Shown: piece by piece, positions 24,911-37,282 of the stretch | Layout of the letters: the number at the start of each line of letters is the position of its first letter | Numbering within the stretch: position 1 is the stretch's first letter | Assembly (NCBI GenBank): GCA_020205615.1 | Contig: CM035160.1 | Coordinates: 11,135,821-11,199,820 of the forward strand | Direction: 5' to 3' | Source of the DNA: Panax quinquefolius | Lineage: Eukaryota > Streptophyta > Magnoliopsida > Apiales > Araliaceae | DNA: 64,000 bases | The notes under the pieces: generated by a model | Told to the model about the DNA's origin: nothing | Databases searched by the model: none | The model's input: the letters and a program-made list of their open reading frames with translations, nothing else | Position numbers and translations under genes: made by a program

Positions 24911-25743
24911 TATATAAATAATAAATTTCTAAAATATACTATTTCATTTCTACCATTAACAATAAAAAAATTACAGCAGCAGTAACAACAAATAAAAATG
25001 AAAATGAAATATGTATTTTGTTCATTATTTATTTATTTCTCGAGTATTTACTATTTTGTTTGTTATATTAGTTATAATTTCTAAAGGAAAATGATATATA
25101 CAGTTAGATTTTCTTTATGGCTCATCTAATATCTATCCACGCACATCAATAATTAATATTGTTTTATTTTGTATTATCATAAAAAAAAAATGAAATTATC
25201 TTGGATAAAAAATTGAAAAATGGATATTGATATTTTCTCAGTTTGTAGAAAACTATTCAAATTTATCCTTCATCCTGCTCATTATATTATTATTAAAAGG
25301 ACCAATAATTATTTATTAAAAAAATCAGATTTATTGTTCTCTCTCTCTCTTTTAGAATATATCCTTCTCATAGGACTAGTAATGTGTTTTATTTTTTTGC
25401 TTGTCCTGTAACGAGTGTCTCCATTCCAAAAAAAAATTACTAAAAAAAGTAAAAAATGACGGTGGATCCGGTTATTATGAAATTTTTCAATTGACCAGAA
25501 TGGAAAGATTACATCTCAATCTGTGTGTCATCAAAGTTAATTTTATGCTAATTCAATTCAATATTTTCTATATTTTCTGGAAAGAGTGGGAGCAATAGTT
25601 TTTATAGATAAAGTAGTAGTATATATTTGTTACCATTAAAGTCAGGTTGCAAATAGATCTAAAAAATTTGTTGCACGTTGAATGGACATATTCAAAACAA
25701 TAATTTTTCCTTTTCTTTTGGTTCCAAAAATTTGTTGCTGCTA
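24911..25743. other. AT-rich intergenic stretch
   Basis: No gene, recognisable transposon end or RNA is seen between the promoter-like module and the LTR that begins at 25744. Confidence 0.5.
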
Positions 25744-28700
25744 ACACCTCTAAATTTGGGTACTTCAATTCCACGGGATTTGGTGTTCAATATACAAATA
25801 TTATTTATCTATCTACCCATAATAAATGCAAACCATGCAATAGATAGAAATAATAATAAATCTCCCCTTATGGGGTTACATCAACTACATAATAAATACA
25901 ATCTCAGGTTACTCTAACTTTAAACATCTGTGCGGAATCATAAATAATTAAGTCTTAAACAACATCATTAACTTAAGTCTTAAACAAATACATCATCATA
26001 TAAAACAACAAGTCTTCATCACTTGTTAACCTTGCCCTTGCTTTTACTAAGTAGAAGGTTAAATTGCTTTTTTCGTTTCTTAATCGCAATGTTATTATTA
26101 CGCAAGAGTGAACACAAATGTCTACAAGTATAACAATAAAATAACAAGATAATAACATGCGAGTGAATCAAAGACATCCGAATAAAAGCTCAATTTTTGA
26201 ATCAAGAATGAATAACAAGAATCAAAAGATTTCGAGGTCATAAGACTTGAACTATGCCCCTGTGTTATCAAGGGTTATACTTGAAACCTTTAACACTCAT
26301 AAGACTATGGACCTTTTACTCGTACTTGGGGATCAACCTTTAGTACCATACATCGCAAGACAATATCTTAACGCTAACGATAAGTAAATCCTCATAGGGT
26401 TGTTCATCTCAATTTGACATTCGAGTCCGCACTAAAGGAAGTTTGGTTTGGATAATTCATCAAGGGTTCAAATTTAGAACGCTTATCAACTATAAACTAG
26501 TCGAATCGATAAGGGTTCGCTAGTCTAATAAGGTTCAATAATAATGATATTCAAATTGAATAATAATCTCGTGAAGTATACAATAGAACAATTATTGTAT
26601 AAACAAATCATGTTTTGAAAAGATAATCAATCTTTAATATAACATTTGAACTTGAATAATAGTAATGATAATTTACTCGAGGTAAATAATAAACATGAAC
26701 AATAATGACAAGTAGGGTTAGGAAACTTGCCTTCGTCATGAAGCTAAACGATTACTACTCCGCTCACCACAAATCCTACACACATACCATATGTATTCAC
26801 GACATTCATTAGTTACATTTTCACTTAATTATTTAATATAAACTCTACTTTATTTAACAAATCATTACCCTTCTAATTTAATTACTTAATTAAATTAGAA
26901 TATTTTCATTCTCTTACTATTATTACACTCGAATAAATTATTTCATAATAATTTCCATCGAATATTTATTTTATTCCATAAACATCTCAATTAAAATATT
27001 TACTTTATTTTATAAATATTTTAATAATAATTTTCATCAAATATTTATTTTATTCTATAAATATCTCAATTAAAATATTTAATTTATTTTATAAATATTT
27101 TAATAATAATTTTCATCAAATATTTATTTTATTCCATAATATCTCAATTAAAATATTTAATTTATTTTATAAATATTTTAATAATAATTTTCATCGAATA
27201 TTTATTTTATTCCATAAATATCTCAATTAAAATATTTAATTTATTTTATAAATATTTTAATAATAATTTTCATCGAATATTTATTTTTATTTTTATTTAT
27301 TTTTATTTTTTATTTTATTATTATTATTTTTTTTTTCGATCATTTAAAGTGGGTAATGTAGTTTGGTAACACTACGGGCTGGGTTACCTGTGCTCATTTT
27401 CTCGCAGGTCTGCTCATAGCTCATAGTCATGAACATAACAAGGCCAAATTAGGCTAAAAATCAATCACACGTAAATTATATACATGAATATGGCCATAAC
27501 TTCCAATTAGTTATTTTTACACCTAATTTAGACTTACCCAATCATTGTAATACATATATAATCATTACTTAACCCATCTAGCATGATTTTTAACAAGTTA
27601 TAACATATAATTTGTTAAATCAACACATTTACTTTCACTATTCTTGATGTTCTTGAAGGTTTTGAAAATAAAAAAAATGAAAATTGTCACTACGGATTCG
27701 TTATAACACCGAATCCGTTTATTTAAATTTTGGTCTCTTCGTATCAACATGCATAACAACATACGAATATAAAATTTAGGGATAATATACGTTCAATACA
27801 TGAAATATCACGTATAAGGCCATATGACCAAAACCCAAACTCTGTAAATTTTGAAATAGCAATTCATAATATTATGAAACTGATGACATGATAATTCACA
27901 TAAAATATATATATAATCAAATACGATTTGATATATCTTAACCCATATATAAACTCATAATCAAACCCTTTTTCAATTACAGAGATTTTACAAAATATAT
28001 GAAAGCCATTTTTATAAAAACTAAATGACGTAACTTTAAAATTTGGGAAGAAGGGATTACCCTTGAATACTCTGCTTAGATTACACAGGGTGACAACAAT
28101 TCCCAATTTCTCACACTTCTTCACCTTTAATCACAGTATTCGCAATCTCTCTCAAAGTTCTCAAACTCTCTCTGCCTCTCTGCTTTTCCAGACTTAGAAT
28201 AATAATAATAAAAGAAGACGTAATATAACAGAGTGAGAAGAGAACTGATGCGTGTAATGGTCAGTTAACCCAAACATGGGTAACTGCATCCAACCACTAC
28301 TAGGGCCTTGTTTGGCAACCCTTAATTGATTCAAAGTCATTTAATTTAATAAAGCTTTATTATATAGTTTGAAAATGTCACACTCCTTATAAAATAAATT
28401 CAATATTTTATTTAATATATTTTAAATAAAATATAATAATTTTTCATAAATTCACATAGTCACATAAATAATTTTCTCATTAATAAATAATGTCAAATTA
28501 TTAATTCTCTAAATAATAATTAAATTAATTAAAATACCAATATGCTTATTAAATATTTCTTTTAATACAATAAGCTCACATAATCACATACTTTGATAAT
28601 AAAATCTCTACATTAATTTAATAAATGTAACACATATAATTAAATTAATCTACCACAATCATGTGAATTAATTATTTAATCTAATAATTAAATCATTGAA

Positions 28701-28757
28701 AAATATTTATTTAATTCAATAAATATTAAAATTAATTACAAAATTCTCGTCATTACA
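25744..28757 (-). mobile_element. 3' LTR of family-2 chromovirus
   Basis: In minus orientation the LTR begins TGTAATGACGAGAATTTTG after the polypurine tract and ends near GAGGTGT. It matches 37283-40107 throughout apart from indels. It carries four copies of a ~78 bp repeat with ATCTCAATTAAAATATTT at about 26984, 27063, 27141 and 27219. Confidence 0.85.
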
Positions 28758-28769
28758 TCTTTCCCCCTT
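28758..28769 (-). other. Polypurine tract of family-2 element
   Basis: The minus strand reads AAGGGGGAAAGA directly before the LTR start TGTAATG, the canonical position. Confidence 0.75.
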
Positions 28770-28842
28770 AAAAGGATTCTCATCCCCGTAATCACGACTC
28801 AATAAATTCGACCAGTTACATTCTCCTCCCTTACAAAGATTC

Positions 28843-31470
28843 TGCAGTAAGACCCCAACTTTTATAAATAAAGATGAATTTTTCTATAAATATTATTTTT
28901 GAATATTATGGAATAAATTTGATATAATGTTATAGTTGTGGGTAATATTTATAAATTTTGCAAAGTATGCAAGTTGTTATAAAATATTCGTTTGGTCTGG
29001 GAATATTCTTTTGTTAGGGAATATTCGTATAACTACCAATCATCGGTGGACCCCACAATGTAATTATTGTTTGATTGAGAAAACGCACAAAAATATTTTA
29101 TAAAAATAATCTACGGAGGTGTTACCGTTAAAACTATTTGACTACCCTTGGTAAAAGTACAAAGATGTACGCGTGGTATCGCATAAGAAGACACTCAGAT
29201 TGATTATCGATGCTTTACGTGAGAAGTCACTCACCTATGCTTAATTATCACACAAAGAATCACGATCGTATCTCTTATATTATCGATTCAATTATCACAC
29301 AAAGATCATCTCAGATAATATGTTATAGTATTAAATCAATAATTGAGACGACAAGTTATAAATGATTAATAATTGTTGAAAGATTAAATATGTGTTGATG
29401 AAAAATAAAATGATTTGTGGTAAGTTTGATTATTTTATGGGGGCTCATATGTCATCATCTAAGAGTCTCTTACGTCAATAAGAATTACCTTTGTGAATAA
29501 GTAATTACCTTCGTCAATAATAGTATTTACCTTCGTCGATAGTAATTACCTTCGTCAATAAGTAATTACCTCGTGAATAGTAATTACCTTCGTCCAATAG
29601 TAATTACCTTTACCAAACGTCAACCACTTGTCGTTTCACATTACAAAAGCGTCCGAACCACTTGTTGCTTCACATTACAGCGCCGAACCACTTGTCGTTT
29701 CACATTACAAAAGGCCAAACCACTTTTTTTTTCACATTATTAGTCATCAAGCCACTCGCTTTTTCACACTAAGCAAGCTAAGCTAGAAATCTTCTATAAA
29801 TAGAGGCCTAGTGCTTCATTATTTTTCACGAAATTCATTCAAGCTATAGAGAGAGAAAAGTATAGAGAGAATAAGAGAGAAAGAAGAAGATATTTTGTTA
29901 CTACACCGCCGCAGATTCAATCTCCTACCAAAAGTAAGGGGTGTTATTCTTTCTTATTCACGAAGAGAACTATTGTTATTCCATCGCTTATTATTATTCA
30001 TTGGAATAACTCAGTATACGTGGTTTACCCTATACTTGGTGACATTCTTCTATTATTCTCGCTGGAACATCCTCGCTCCCAGGTGTTTTTACAATTTTAC
30101 TGGTTCCGCTTTTTATTATTCTGTTGGAACATCCTCGCTCTGTTTGTTTTACACCTAACTCGGTTCCGCTTTTTATTATTCTGCTTGGAACATCCTATTC
30201 GTGTGTTTTACACACCGACTCCGTTCCGCTTTTTATCATTCTCGTTGGAATATCCTATTCGTGTGTTTTACACCGGATCCGGTTCCATCTTTATTATTCT
30301 GTTGGAACATCCCGCTTGCATGAATTTCACCCGACCGGTTCCGTTATTTATTATTCATTGGAATAACTCGTCATGCGGCCTATCGCATTTACGCCGATTT
30401 CTTTTGTTATTCCATTCTTTATTATACCCAAATTGGTTAAAACTTTGACTTCTATACTCCATGAAATTAGTGGAATATCCTCGATATTCATGCGTTTCAT
30501 CCAAAGATCTTTTATGAAAATATTCTTCCCGATCATTCTTGAATTTTACTCTACAAAACAAAGATCACGTGTTGATAATTGGGCGTTAATAATTCCTCGG
30601 ATAAAATAATTCTTGAACTTGTTTTATCAATTCTTATATCATTGTCATCATCCTCATGTTTATATTATGTTGAAAGTCATCTCGCATTCAGAAGGTATGT
30701 AGATGGACTTGGTATGATTACGACCGCAGACTATTCTATTAATCACGACCGTAATGTTACAAATGATGTTATAAAATATCCTCAAATGGTAGTAGTGCAT
30801 TGATGGACGATTGTTGGCGATCACTCAATTATTAATGAATACACAACTATTCTCGGCCAGTAGTGCATTTAATAATTGTGGTCGCGATACTAAAGAATAT
30901 CCTCGGCAGTAGTAAGTGCGGGGGTGATTCGATGATGTGGAATATTTATTAAAGTCGAGTCTCACTATAACAAAGCTGATGAAAACCTTTAAAACCTAAA
31001 ATATAGTAGACTTTATTTTCTACTGACTTTTTTAATGGATTACATATTCCGCCGCAGCTTAAACCGGTTGCCTATCAGATTTTATCGCTTAATATTGTTG
31101 AAGACTATTAATAATTTATTCGCATTATCTTAGTCATAATATTTCTTCTCGGCTAGTTGAGCTCACCCTTTCTTTCACCGTTTTCTCTTCGTGAAATGAG
31201 AATATAAATTTGGACGAGTCGGAAAACGAGTGATGGTCGCTGAAGATAAGATTAGTAGTCCTCACTATTCGTGAAATAAGGTGATAATAATTGTAATGAT
31301 GACTCCTTTTTTGAGTTTGTAGATAATATCTAGTAGACGATATTTGTATTTAAACTCACAGCTTTATGTCGATTGCATACCTACGCTTATGTTAGTAAGT
31401 CAGATTTAAATTACACCACGTAAGTGGCGACCCAAGATGGGTGATGTATACCTAATTTTGGGGCGCCACA
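28843..31470 (+). mobile_element. Solo LTR, family 1, inserted in family-2 element
   Basis: Plus-oriented copy starting TGCAGTAAGACCCC and ending GGGGCGCCACA, so TG...CA termini are intact. It matches 7944-10463 throughout, including the TATA box (29795-29802) and the ~60 bp subrepeats (about 30000-30360, six or seven copies). It has no adjoining internal region. The flanks share ATTCT (28838-28842 region on the left and at the right junction), compatible with a 5 bp target duplication offset by a base or so. Confidence 0.8.
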
Positions 31471-31479
31471 TTCTCGTCC

Positions 31480-32890
31480 CTATAATCTGCATACACATAA
31501 TTAAGTAAATAAATGAGGGTAATTCTTCATCATATTCTCTTCGAGTTCCCACGTGTAGCTTCGCTGGCATTGTGGTTCCTCCAAATTACCTTAATGTATG
31601 TATAACTTTATTTCGAGAACTTGTTCTTTTCTTGGCGACAATTTGGACAGAATTTCTTCGTAAGATAAGTATTTCTCAAAATGTAGGGGTTCATATTCAA
31701 TTACATGCTTGTAATCTACCCTTGTAGGTCGTAATACGTAAACATGGAAGACGTTGTGACATTCTCGAGTCTTTGGAGGTAAGGCTACCTCGTCATACAC
31801 AACTTCTCCTATTCTTCTCAAGATTTCAAAGGGTCCAATGAATCTTGGGTTCAATTTTCCTTTCTTCCTAACTCGATCTTCCCTTCCGTGGAGAGACCTT
31901 CAAGAAAACAAAACTACCTGATTCAAACTCGATATTTTTACGATGTGGATCAGCGTATTTCTTCTGTCGATCTTGAGCCGCTACCAGTTGTGCTTGGATC
32001 ACTTTGACTATTTCTACCGTCTGCTGTACCAATTCTGGCCCTAACAAATTGTCTTTCACCAACTTCATCCCAAAGAAAGCGGAGTTCGCACTTTCTGCCA
32101 GATAACGCTTCGTAAGGCGATACGCCTATACTAGCGTGGTAATTGTTGTTGTAATTCAAACTCTACTAATGGTGGGTGATCATCCCAATTTCCTTTAAAG
32201 TCCATCACACGTGCTCTTAGCATATCTTCTAATGTCCGAATCGTTCTTCACTCATCTGTCCCTGCTTTGAGGGTGGTAAGTCAGACTCATTCGCAATCAC
32301 AGCATCCACGCATTCCTCAAGACGCTTTAAATTTGATGTGAAGCGGATCCCTATCTCAAAACAATTGATACCGGAACTCCGTGTCTCAAAACAATCTCTT
32401 TTACGTATAGCCTCGCTTAACCGATCTAAGTTGAATCTTATTTTGATCGGAAGGAAGTGTGCGATTTCGTCGATCATTAACGATAACCCATATCTTTAGC
32501 GTCAGAGCCTTTCTCGAGTCGTCTAAGGCCAACCACGAAGTCCATTGTAATATGTTCCCATTTCCACTGGGGATCTCTAACGATTATAGCAATCCACTCG
32601 GTCTCGATGTTCCGCTTTCACTTTCGGCGACAGTCGGACACTTGGCAACACATTCTCGCAACATCACGCTTCAAATTCGGCCACCGTAAATGTTGTCAAG
32701 ATCTTGGTACATCTTGGTACTACCAGGGTGAATCAAATATCGTGAACTATGAGCCTCGCTTAAAATATCTTCCTTAATCTCTTGAATCGCCGCGGTACTC
32801 CAAATTCTATTATCAAATCTCAATATTCCTTCCTTATCCATCTTAAATCTTGGTTCGGTTCCTTCGGATATCTTCTTTGTCACATTTTAC
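31480..32890 (-). pseudogene. Integrase and chromodomain of family-2 chromovirus, broken
   Basis: Minus-strand fragments in order. At 32883-32671 the zinc-binding N-terminus has HSSRYLIHPGSTKMYQDL. The core lies at 32670-32160, badly frameshifted. At 32159-31950 [20 protein letters not shown], typical of the integrase core end. At 31854-31591 the GPY/F module has NPRFIGPFEILRRIGEVVY. The chromodomain ends near 31500 with a YPHLF motif. Frame changes between blocks exclude a working enzyme. Family: chromovirus of the Tekay/Del type, by the motifs. Confidence 0.85.
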
Positions 32891-34456
32891 ATTCTTCATC
32901 CTGTCGAGCCTCTTTAACTTTATCTAAGAGGGTTATACCGTATCGCATCTCAAATATTTTCTCATCAATCTCCATAGATACTTCACTTCCAATTCCAGTT
33001 TCTCCATTTTTGCAATTAGCTCCTCCGAGCAAATAACATCATCAACTTCTCCACCCTTTCTACTTAAGGCATCTAAGAACGACATTCGCCTTTACCCGAT
33101 GGTATAAAATCTCACAGTCGTAGTCCTTAATTAACTCCAACCACCTTCTTTCGACGATATTCAAGTCCTTCATGTGAAAATATATTTCGGACTCTTATGG
33201 TCCAGATATATTTCACACTTCTCCCCGTAGAGATAGTGCCTCCAAATTTTCAAAGCAAAAACAACCGCAGCTTAACTCCAAGTCATGGGTCTGATATCCT
33301 TCTCGTAATCCTTCAATTGTCGTGATGCATACGAATGACTTTGTCGCTTTGCATCAACACACGCCCAAGTCCTTTATGCGATGCATCACTATAAACAACA
33401 AAATTTCAGTATCATCCTAAGAGATAACACGAGGGTCGACTCAACCTCTTCTTCAATTCTTGAAAACTTTCCTCACACTTATCCGTCCAAACAAATTTCA
33501 CAACTTTTCGAGTTAAATTCGTTAATCTGAGTTGCTATCTTGGAAAAGTCTTGTATGAACCTTCTATAATATCCTCCAATCGATCCAATAAAACTTCAGA
33601 CTTCGATGGCGTCCTCGGTTGATCCCGCTTAATCACGGCTTCGACTTTGGATGGATCTACCGAAATTCCGCTTTTATCGATCACGTGCCCAAGAAATTGC
33701 ACTCATTCAATCCAAAATTCGCATTTCAAAACTCGCATACAACTTTTCCCTTCTCAATACTTCCAACGTTAATCTTAAATGCTCTTCGTGTTCTTCTTTG
33801 GTTTTCGAATAGACCAAAATGTCATCTATAAATACCACTATGAACTTGTCCAAAAATGGCTTGAACACACCATTCATTAGTCCCATAAATGCTGCAGTAG
33901 CATTCGTAAAACCAAACGACATTACTAAAAATTCATAGTGACCGTATCGTGTTCTGAACGCAGTCTTTGGTACATCCTCCTACCTCACCTTCAATTGATG
34001 ATAACCGCTTCTCAAGTCTATCTTGGAAAAGTATCTCGCCCCCTTTAATTGATCAAACAGTCGTCGATCCTCAGAATGGATATCCGTTCTTAATCGTGAC
34101 CTTATTCGGGCTTCTCTCTCGTAGTCAATGCAGAGTCGCATCGATCCATCCTTCTTTTCACAAAACAACATCGGCAGCCCCCCACGGCGACGCGTCTTGG
34201 TTGAATGTACTTCTTGTCCAACAATTCTTGTAGTTGTACCATTAATTCCTTCATCTCTATCGGTGCCATTCGGTGATGGTGCCTTCGATATTGGAGCGCC
34301 GGGCGCCAAATCAATTACGAAATCTACCTCTCTATCTGGTGGAAGTCCTGGTAAATCGTCTGGAAATACGTCGACGAAGTCCCTCACACCCAGATTTCTT
34401 CTACCTTCTGATTCTCTTTTCGATCGTCGACTATGTAAGCTAAGTATCCTACACAA
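32891..34456 (-). pseudogene. Reverse transcriptase and RNase H of family-2 chromovirus, broken
   Basis: From 34456 downward: [18 protein letters not shown] opens the [22 protein letters not shown] and [19 protein letters not shown] follow. At 33922-33707 [11 protein letters not shown] and the catalytic-site block [13 protein letters not shown] (FIDD form of YxDD) are intact. The RNase H region follows to about 33040 without a continuous frame. At least four frame shifts are needed to join these blocks. Confidence 0.88.
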
Positions 34457-37062
34457 ATTGTCTTAACAACTTCCGGCTCGCATCATCGTCGACAAATCGC
34501 TTGTTTCAGCGACTTCATACCATAAAACACAACCTTTGATGGAGTCATAAGGTTAATACGCTTTTTTTGCAATCAATTACTGTACTCCGTAATTGAATAA
34601 CCAATCCATTCCTAAAATAACGTCAAATTCCCCAAGTCGAATAGGGATAAGATCTACGCTCATGATATTACCCTTAATATCCACTCTACGCTTCTTAAAC
34701 ACGTATTTAATGTGAATTATCTCCTATTCGCAATTTCTATATTCATGGGATATTCCAACTCATCCATAAGCAAATCTAAACTATTAGCAAAAGTCTTCTG
34801 GATATAAAGGAACAAAGTAGCACCGATCAAATAAAACATAAGCATTAATTTCATTGATCGAATGATACCGACTCCACATCACGAGATCGGATTGCATCCT
34901 CGCACCGTCATATTAAAAGTCCCAAGCGGTTTGGCTTGGTTTTGCATGCGGTTGGTCCTGTGATGGTTAAGGCATTTCCACCGTTATTTCCCGCTTCCTC
35001 CCCGATCCAATTCCCTCCCGATCCCTTCTTGGGACAATCTCTTGCCAGATGGTCCTTCAACCACAAGTAAAACAAGCACCCTTCTTTGGGTTTGGGCGGT
35101 TTGGTACTATGTGGCCTTCCCGACCACAATTGTAGCACTCTTTTTCCTTTCACACAAACTCCCGGATGGGCTTTCCCATGCAGTCGGGCATGCTTCGATT
35201 CTTTTCTTCCGACTACCTTGCTGATTCCCCAGATGATGAGTCATTGCTCCACCTTTTCTTCCGATTGAAATTTCCACCTCACGTGCCACTTCCAATCGAC
35301 CTTGTTATTTCCTTCACCTTCACTCTTCTTCTTCTTTTGATCTTGATTGTACTTTGGTCACCGCGATCGCTTCCTCCTTCAAATGAGGATGGCCTTTTCC
35401 AAAGACTCCAAAGAAACGTGTTTATCAAACATCGATATCTTGTTGTACACCCAAGGCTTTAGTCCTCGCTTTCAAACCGCCTCGCCTTCCTCTCATCCGT
35501 TTGAACTTGATACGGAGCGAACCTTGCCAACTCGTTGAATTTAGCCGCGTAATCAGCACGCCATATTTCCCTCGCTTCAACTCTAGAAATTGAACCTCCA
35601 TCCGGTTCTCGTGAACTAGTTGGGAAATACATTTTGAAAAACATCTCTTTAAATCTCTCCCACGTAATTACACCTTCACCTCCTCAAGACTTTGTTTGCT
35701 TGCCACCAAGAGAGCTAGCCTCGGACTTCAAAGATAAACGCGTTGCAAAAGCGGTCTTCGGTCTTCTAACCCTAGCAACGTCGAAAACCTTCTCCATTTC
35801 CATAACCCACGTTTGAGCCTCGATTAGGTTCATGGAACCTTTGAACTCAAGCGGTCCCACCGCCAAAGTCCTTAAACGTTGTGTTTGGTGGAGCTTGATG
35901 TTGGTTATTCATGGCTCTAGTCGTTAAGTTCACCAACTCACGCACGGATTATTGTTGGCATAATTGTTATTATCAGGTTGACTCTTCCCGAGCCATAGGT
36001 TGACGTTGTTGTCTTCTCCTCATGGCATTTTTCTATTAAATAAACGCTTTATTAGAACTTTATTTATTTCTCTAAATAGTTAAGGCATTACTCAACAATT
36101 TAACATATCACTTAACACATCATCTCAAACAACTTGATATATTTGCATTCAAATCAAAGTTTTAACATTAAACGATAAAGATAACTACTATTTACATCAA
36201 CTATCCTCGAATAAAGAATCCACGTGATTTAAAACATTCAAATATTCTTTCGCTCATAAACACGCCGTAATTTACATATAAAAACTAATTAAGTCTTTCA
36301 CATAATTAAACAAATTCTATCACCGTTCATCATTAAGGTGTTTGATAGCCTTGCCACGCCCTCATCCATGATACGAGACATCGTCCCGCGATCCAACATA
36401 TACGATGGAAGTCCTTCGTGGATGAGGTATCTCAAAACTCGATCTTGGGCCTCATCCATCGCATGATTAAGTGTAGAGTATGTTTTCCCCAATCTTCGCT
36501 TTCTTTGCACGACTATCATCCTCTCACGATCACCGACGCGATTCTCTTACCCAAATTCCTCCTCTCATATATGTTCAAATTTTCGGATGTTTCCTTCAGC
36601 CTTCTTCTTCTTTCTATCTCTTCTGGTCTTATCTTCGGTTTGACCTTCTCATGGACCAAATCCCATTCTACATTTGCCCGGTCGAGAGTGAAGAGTCGAA
36701 ATCTCCTCTCCTTCGCTTCTGAGTAATATCTTTGAATAACCGCCGCTCGACCAAATCTCGACCTCGTCTCGTAACTCCACGCTACGATCAGATAACGTGT
36801 CATACATCTCAAAGATCAACGGTGTACCGTGGTAACTCCTCTTCTTCCTTTTCCTCTTCCTCAACAAATTCCTCCTCGGGATCCTCCTCGATCGGGCCTC
36901 GAGCTCATGCTCCCGACCAACAACGGTGATCAATGGAGATGACTCCCTCATGCACCGGTTCTCCCTAACGACATGAATGTCTCTTGGCTCCTCCTCCGCT
37001 TGTACTATAGGTACACGGGGTTCTTCCTCCCCAACTCGACTAGCTTCTCCAACATTCGACAT
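34457..37062 (-). pseudogene. Gag and protease region of family-2 chromovirus, broken
   Basis: A gag start is likely at ATG 37062 (MSNVGEASRVGEEEPRVP), shortly after the primer site. At 35866-35684 EAQTWVMEMEKVFDVARV matches the capsid start. At 35644-35459 YAAKFNELARFAPYQV matches the capsid end. At 35153-34908 a damaged zinc knuckle reads GCLFYLWLKDHLARDCPKK, lacking the first Cys pair spacing. The protease is expected at 34900-34460, where no clean frame remains. Confidence 0.8.
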
Positions 37063-37260
37063 CCCGACAACAAAATTTTAAGTTTTAGTTACTAAGTCGT
37101 ATCATCTAACGATACTTTAACACATAAACACATAAGGTCTTTTATTATCTTCAATGAATTACATAAATTCATTTCTTATAACTCGATAAGAGTTTTCCAT
37201 CACTATCTTCTTTCTATAAGGCTACTACCTAAGGTTGTTCCCCACCTAAGGTTCATAACC

Positions 37261-37276
37261 TCATACTTTGATACTA
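37261..37276 (-). other. Primer binding site of family-2 element
   Basis: The minus strand reads TTAGTATCAAAGTATGAGG next to the 5' LTR. Against the iMet primer site core TGGTATCAGAGC the changes are G to A or C to T, as expected from cytosine deamination. Confidence 0.7.
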
Positions 37277-37282
37277 ACTTGG

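Noticed and set aside
28303..28315. GGGCCTTGTTTGG, the usual Tourist-type TIR, suggesting a nested MITE
   Set aside because: The same word is at the matching place in the other LTR (39653-39665), and no inverted partner was found, so it is LTR sequence.
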